Below are positions 62,080 through 64,000 of a stretch of 64,000 nucleotides of DNA, piece after piece. Position numbers and translations under genes: made by a program. The notes beneath the pieces are model-generated. The model had not been told where the DNA came from, made no database searches, and was given only the letters and a program-made list of their open reading frames with translations. Each line of letters opens with the position of its first letter. The first letter of the stretch is position 1. Location of the stretch: positions 48,449 through 112,448 of the forward strand of contig CAYWMD010000013.1 in NCBI GenBank assembly GCA_964458575.1, written 5' to 3'. The DNA is from CAYWMD01 sp964458575 (GTDB lineage: Bacteria > Verrucomicrobiota > Verrucomicrobiia > Limisphaerales > JADLHS01).

Positions 62080-62841
62080 ATGAATATGAACCCCTTCCGC
62101 GCCCTCGCCTCGGCGGTCGCATTTGCGTTTGCAATTTTTCTGCCCATGAAAGCCAAGGCCCAGCCCACCAATGCCATTTCCGCCGCCACGCTCAAGTGGA
62201 CGCTCAACCGCGCCAGCGAACTGGAATACCTGCTTTATCTGCCGCCGGGCTACGACGCGAAAGCTGGCCAACGCCGGCCGTTGATGCTTTTCCTGCATGG
62301 CGCCGGCGAGCGCGGCACCAACGTTCAACGCGTTGGCATTCACGGTCCGTTGAAGCTCGTCAAGCAGGGCAAAGATCTGCCATTCATCATCGTGGCGCCG
62401 CTGTGTCCCGAGCAGCAGACCTGGTCGAATGAACCGTTGTTGAAGCTGCTCGATCATGTCACCGAGCAGTTCGCCGTGGACCCGAAGCGCGTTTACCTCA
62501 CCGGCCTGAGCATGGGCGGTTACGGCACGTGGCGTTTGGGGGTGGCGCATCCGGAAAAGTTCGCGGCCATTGTGCCGATCTGCGGCGGCGGTTCGTTGAT
62601 TGATATTCTGCTTGGCGGACGCGAGCGCCGGGGATTGAAAAGCCTGCCGGTTTGGGCCTTCCACGGCGCGAAAGACAACGTCGTCCCACCCGGCGAATCG
62701 GAGCGCATGGTGAACGCGCTCAAAAATATTGGGGTCAAGGAAGTGAAGCTCACGATTTACCCCGACGCGACCCATGATTCATGGACCGAAACCTATAACA
62801 ACCCGGAACTCTACGAGTGGTTGTTGAAACATTCCCGCTGA
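62080..62841 (+). CDS. Exported alpha/beta hydrolase (esterase/dienelactone hydrolase-like)
   Basis: This 253-residue protein has a signal peptide (LASAVAFAFAIFLPMKAKA) and an alpha/beta fold: oxyanion region LFLHGAGERGTN, nucleophile in GLSMGGYG, acid in HGAKDNVVP and histidine in DATHDSW. It resembles feruloyl-esterase and phospholipase/carboxylesterase-type enzymes; the substrate is unknown. It is convergent with trpS across a 75-base gap holding an inverted repeat. Confidence 0.85.
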   Translation: MNMNPFRALASAVAFAFAIFLPMKAKAQPTNAISAATLKWTLNRASELEYLLYLPPGYDAKAGQRRPLMLFLHGAGERGTNVQRVGIHGPLKLVKQGKDLPFIIVAPLCPEQQTWSNEPLLKLLDHVTEQFAVDPKRVYLTGLSMGGYGTWRLGVAHPEKFAAIVPICGGGSLIDILLGGRERRGLKSLPVWAFHGAKDNVVPPGESERMVNALKNIGVKEVKLTIYPDATHDSWTETYNNPELYEWLLKHSR

Positions 62842-62844
62842 CCA

Positions 62845-62915
62845 CGTGGCTGCGTTCGTGAGAACGCGGCTGAAATCCGGGTCAAAACCGCCGCGCCCTC
62901 ACGAGCGCAGCCACG
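62845..62915. repeat. Inverted repeat between convergent genes
   Basis: CGTGGCTGCGTTCGTGAG (62845-62862) matches the reverse complement of 62898-62915 at 17 of 18 positions, with a 35-base spacer. It lies between the hydrolase and trpS stop codons and could act as a bidirectional terminator or be a dispersed palindrome. Confidence 0.65.
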
Positions 62916-62916
62916 G

Positions 62917-63882
62917 CTATGCCAACCCGCTCGCCTTGCGCGCCCGCTGCAAAACCTCCCGCGCCTTGGCTCGGGCTTTGGCCGCGCCATCGCGCAAGAC
63001 GCCGTGGACGTAATCCAGATTGGCCGCCAGTTCAGCCCGCTTCTTCCGCGGTTCGGCAAAATAATTCCAGTAGTGCTCGAAGAGTGCCTTCTTCAAATCG
63101 CCGTAACCCAACCCACCGGCACGCAGCCGGGTCTCGAAGTCATTGGCCACTTCCGGCGACGCGACGAGTTTTAAGATTTGGACGGCGAGATTATGTTCCG
63201 CGTCGGGCTTGGGCTCGGCGGGCGTGCGGCTGTCCATCTTGATGGCCATGACTTTTTTCCGCAGTGCCTTTTCGTCGCCGAAAATCTCGATGGTGTTGCC
63301 GTAGCTTTTGCTCATCTTTTCGCCGTCAATGCCGGGCACTTTGGCGACCGATTCGCGGATTTGCGGTTCGGGAATCACGAACGTCTCGCCGTAGGCTTCA
63401 TTGAACTTGATGGCGATGTCGCGCGTCATTTCGACGTGTTGCTTCTGGTCCTGGCCGACGGGAACGACGTTGGAATCGTAAATCAAAATGTCCGCCGCCA
63501 TGAGCACGGGATACGCGAACAGACCGTGACTGGCCGCGATGCCCTTGGCGGTTTTGTCCTTGTAGCTGTGCGCACGCTCCAGCAACCCCATGGGCGTGAC
63601 GGTGGAAAGCAGCCAGGTCAGTTCGCACACTTCCGGCACATCGGACTGTTTGAAGAACACCGCGCGCTTCGGGTCAAGGCCGCACGCCAGGAAATCCAAT
63701 GCCACATCGAGGCTGTTCTGCCGTCGCTCGGCGGGGTCGAAGAGCGACGTCATTGAGTGGTAATCCGCGATGAAATAAAACGCCTCGCCTTTTTCCTGAA
63801 GCTCAATGGCGGGCCGCATCATCCCGAAATAGTTTCCGAGATGCAGCGCGCCCGAAGGCTGGATGCCAGACAAAATTCGCAT
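62917..63882 (-). CDS. trpS: Tryptophan--tRNA ligase
   Basis: This 321-residue protein is a class I synthetase with the HIGH-type motif in GALHLGNYFG and KMSKS in GEKMSKSYGNT. MRILSGIQPSG is the conserved start, so the ATG at 63882 is chosen over an upstream frame encoded by 7-base repeats. Length fits bacterial TrpRS (about 330). It charges tRNA-Trp. Confidence 0.95.
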   Translation of the reverse strand: MRILSGIQPSGALHLGNYFGMMRPAIELQEKGEAFYFIADYHSMTSLFDPAERRQNSLDVALDFLACGLDPKRAVFFKQSDVPEVCELTWLLSTVTPMGLLERAHSYKDKTAKGIAASHGLFAYPVLMAADILIYDSNVVPVGQDQKQHVEMTRDIAIKFNEAYGETFVIPEPQIRESVAKVPGIDGEKMSKSYGNTIEIFGDEKALRKKVMAIKMDSRTPAEPKPDAEHNLAVQILKLVASPEVANDFETRLRAGGLGYGDLKKALFEHYWNYFAEPRKKRAELAANLDYVHGVLRDGAAKARAKAREVLQRARKASGLA

Positions 63883-63903
63883 AGGGAGGGAGATTACCGG
63901 GAA

Positions 63904-63934
63904 AACATCCAACATCCAACATCCAACATCGAAC
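63904..63934. repeat. Short tandem AACATCC repeat upstream of trpS
   Basis: AACATCC occurs three times at 63904-63924, then once with a final G (63925-63931), then AAC. It lies 22 bases upstream of the trpS start. The bases after it to the window edge contain no recognisable gene. Confidence 0.6.
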
Positions 63935-64000
63935 AGGGTGTGAATGGGGCGCAACTTCGCACCACCACCATCAATTGACCCAAAGTTCGTCCCAGTGACC

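Noticed and set aside
63757..63978. Small frame opposite the trpS start
   Set aside because: It is antisense to trpS and then runs through the 7-base repeats; no coding character.

Overview
The window is a high-GC, gene-dense chromosomal segment that looks verrucomicrobial (Verrucomicrobiota, probably the Pedosphaera/Limisphaera side). This placement is an inference. It rests on an OmcB-like DUF11 envelope protein typical of the PVC superphylum, a sigma factor next to a zinc-ribbon Ser/Thr kinase with a very large membrane and C-terminal extension, a sulfatase, scarce Shine-Dalgarno sequences, and interspersed GC-rich palindromic repeats. No rRNA, tRNA, CRISPR array, prophage, integrase or transposase was seen.

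Region 1 (about 1-28 kb) is a large surface-polysaccharide locus. It holds a GT9 glycosyltransferase (cut by the left edge), a carbamoyltransferase-SxtJ-DUF5989 module, a GT2, two tandem O-antigen polymerase/ligase-like membrane proteins, a NUDIX hydrolase and a nucleotide-sugar dehydrogenase. A tightly packed cassette follows: acyl carrier protein, SDR reductase, AMP-forming ligase, hexapeptide acyltransferase, DegT aminotransferase, epimerase and GT2. This set looks able to make an acylated amino sugar. Next come a GT39 membrane transferase, three GT4 enzymes, an SGNH esterase, three methyltransferases (one FkbM type), a PQQ-type beta-propeller and a flippase.

Region 2 (28-41 kb) holds an iron-dependent alcohol dehydrogenase with an MFS carrier, then a YtrA-type GntR regulator with a clear palindromic operator in front of an ABC transporter. 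The permease of that transporter is fused to an RCC1-like propeller. An aldehyde dehydrogenase carrying an in-frame palindromic repeat and a DEDD exonuclease follow. An MCE (Mla-type) lipid transport operon comes next; its ATPase has lost most catalytic motifs.

Region 3 (41-56 kb) is mostly housekeeping and envelope genes: serA, a parvulin chaperone, DUF1844 and Lon-N proteins, a coiled-coil membrane protein, moaA, an FmdB zinc ribbon, an unknown exported protein, a KamA-type aminomutase, the OmcB-like protein, a small lipoprotein, a large EF-hand membrane protein and a sulfatase.

Region 4 (56-64 kb) holds the kinase and sigma factor pair, kdsD, an exported alpha/beta hydrolase and trpS.

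The strongest candidates for something undescribed are the ABC permease-RCC1 fusion with its GntR operator, the degenerate MCE ATPase, the palindromic element inserted in frame in the aldehyde dehydrogenase, the acyl-carrier cassette inside the sugar locus, and the EF-hand membrane protein.
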